Part shown: one piece after another, positions 4,966 through 6,101 of the stretch
How positions within the stretch are numbered: position 1 is the stretch's first letter
How the letters are laid out: every line of letters starts with the position of its first letter
Source: JAZDOH01 sp043798815
Lineage (GTDB): Bacteria > Patescibacteriota > Gracilibacteria > UM-FILTER-43-11
Length of the DNA: 6,101 nucleotides
NCBI GenBank assembly: GCA_043798815.1
Contig: JAZDOH010000089.1
Span: forward strand, 1 to 6,101
Direction of reading: 5' to 3'
Position numbers and translations under genes: made by a program
The notes under the pieces: generated by a model
The model's input: the letters and a program-made list of their open reading frames with translations, nothing else
Databases searched by the model: none
Told to the model about the DNA's origin: nothing

Positions 4966-6081
4966 ATGTCCAGTACAGATACAACTGCGGAGACAGTGCT
5001 AGAAAGCTATAACACCCCTCTGTATCAGCGTATTGCTGACTTAGAGGCAAGGGCGGATTTTGGTATGTCGCCTGATGAAAAATACAAAAGAGAGGTCGGT
5101 TTAGCTCTTGATCAGGAATTGGCTGATACAAGCGGTAGGAATTTAAGCACAGAATTATCTGAAAGAGTCAGGAAAGGTCCTGTTCGATTGGTCGATCGAT
5201 TAGACCTTTCAATCGACTCAAATTCTACCGTATTGGATTTAGCCTGTGGTGAAGGTGATTCCACTCGCATCATTGCAGCCGAAACTGGTGCCACGGTCAT
5301 TGGAAGTGATTTTGCCGCAGAATTAATTCGGGTGGCTGAACGAAAGACTGGAACGGAAGCACTTGTCGAGGATGCCAGAAGACGAATTCAATTTGTCGTT
5401 GGGGATATGGGGAATACCAATGAACTTTTAGGAAAAGCCTTGAAAGGTCATGACACAACCGTGGATGCCGTTACCATATTTGGAAGATCATTCGGTTATC
5501 TGGGAAGTCATGAAGCACATCAGCAGGCTTTGCATCGTTTCTTTGATGCATTAAAGCCAGGAGGCTCTCTTGTAATGCAGTGGCGCGAACATCCCCATAG
5601 TCCAGATTCATCCATTGCTGAAGGGCAACACGTGTTCCGATATACCGAAGGCGCTGAAGATGAACCTCAAAATTCTCCGGAAAGAATTGGTGCTAAACGC
5701 AATGTCATTCGCGATGAAGTGCGAAGAGACGGATACAGTTATACTTACAGCAAAGCCCGTGGCGCGGACACCGGAGAGCCGGTGGATACCCTTTATCTTA
5801 CGCGAACTTATCTTGAGCCTGAACGCCCTGGAGATGTAACCGGATTTAATGAGAAGGGTGAATGCCTTGATGCCGCTGGAGAAATTGTGCCAGACAAAGT
5901 AACGCCACTGAATCCGAGTGGACCAATGCCTTTAAAAAACTATTTGGCGACAGACAACTTAAACCTTCTCCATACCATGCTGAGTTCATCTGGTTTTACG
6001 AATATTCGCGTCAAAGGCCAAAATCTAACCACCGATGGCAGTACGGTAATTTTCGCGATTGCGGCTGATAAGCCAGTTTAA
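4966..6081 (+). CDS. Class I SAM-dependent methyltransferase, substrate unknown
   Basis: A 371-residue protein with a Rossmann-type methyltransferase core. Motif I is VLDLACGEGDS (89-99), which binds SAM. The acidic residue ending strand 2 is Asp115 in VIGSDFAAELI (111-121). FVVGDMGN (143-150) is the adenine-contact region, and LKPGGSLVMQW (196-206) is motif III/strand 5. Residues 1-85 are a helical, charged N-terminal extension. Residues about 207-330 form an inserted region, polar and rich in predicted strands, before a closing LLHTMLSSSGFTNIRV (334-349) segment typical of the end of such folds. The layout recalls small-molecule N-methyltransferases with a substrate-covering insert, such as the glycine N-methyltransferase type, but no specific substrate motif is visible. 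There is no signal peptide or membrane segment, so it is probably cytoplasmic. By eye it is more AT-rich than purA, which could mean a different history. It stands alone, divergent from purA, with no partner gene in the window. Confidence 0.85.
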   Translation: MSSTDTTAETVLESYNTPLYQRIADLEARADFGMSPDEKYKREVGLALDQELADTSGRNLSTELSERVRKGPVRLVDRLDLSIDSNSTVLDLACGEGDSTRIIAAETGATVIGSDFAAELIRVAERKTGTEALVEDARRRIQFVVGDMGNTNELLGKALKGHDTTVDAVTIFGRSFGYLGSHEAHQQALHRFFDALKPGGSLVMQWREHPHSPDSSIAEGQHVFRYTEGAEDEPQNSPERIGAKRNVIRDEVRRDGYSYTYSKARGADTGEPVDTLYLTRTYLEPERPGDVTGFNEKGECLDAAGEIVPDKVTPLNPSGPMPLKNYLATDNLNLLHTMLSSSGFTNIRVKGQNLTTDGSTVIFAIAADKPV

Positions 6082-6101
6082 ATTCTGCATAACATTTTCT
6101 T

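Overview
This is an ordinary bacterial chromosomal segment, probably from a monoderm lineage. A Patescibacteria/CPR-type genome is my best guess, but it is an inference. The hints are a sortase tail, a GC-rich TGCCTGCCGGCAGGCA-type palindrome of a kind I associate with CPR assemblies, compact gene packing, and no convincing Shine-Dalgarno sequence before any gene. TGA is used as a stop, so the standard bacterial code applies and the TGA-to-Gly lineages are unlikely.

Layout, left to right. Bases 1-97 encode the last 31 residues of a sortase (+ strand), including the TLxTC active-site motif. An extended -10 promoter just after it leads straight into a class II (MOFRL-type) glycerate 2-kinase (115-1467, +). 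A short AT-rich inverted repeat (1479-1506) separates this gene from a convergent minus-strand cluster. In transcription order the cluster is purA (adenylosuccinate synthetase, 4663-3338), a CYTH-domain protein (3334-2798) and an FtsA-like actin-fold ATPase (2786-1512). The gaps are 3 and 11 nt, so the three genes look like one operon. It joins the committed step from IMP toward AMP, a nucleotide- or polyphosphate-binding CYTH enzyme, and a cell-division or pilus-type cytoskeletal ATPase.

The 302-bp divergent region 4664-4965 is the most structured non-coding part. It holds the GC-rich palindrome in the purA leader, a probable purA promoter, an 86-bp imperfect inverted repeat (4796-4881) and a pair of 13-base direct repeats on either side of it. 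A weak promoter then precedes a class I SAM-dependent methyltransferase gene (4966-6081, +), whose substrate cannot be told from the sequence. The last 20 bases hold nothing recognisable.

No wholly new multi-gene system is visible. The strongest candidate for something undescribed is the hairpin flanked by direct repeats between purA and the methyltransferase gene. It could be a structured RNA or a small MITE-like insertion.
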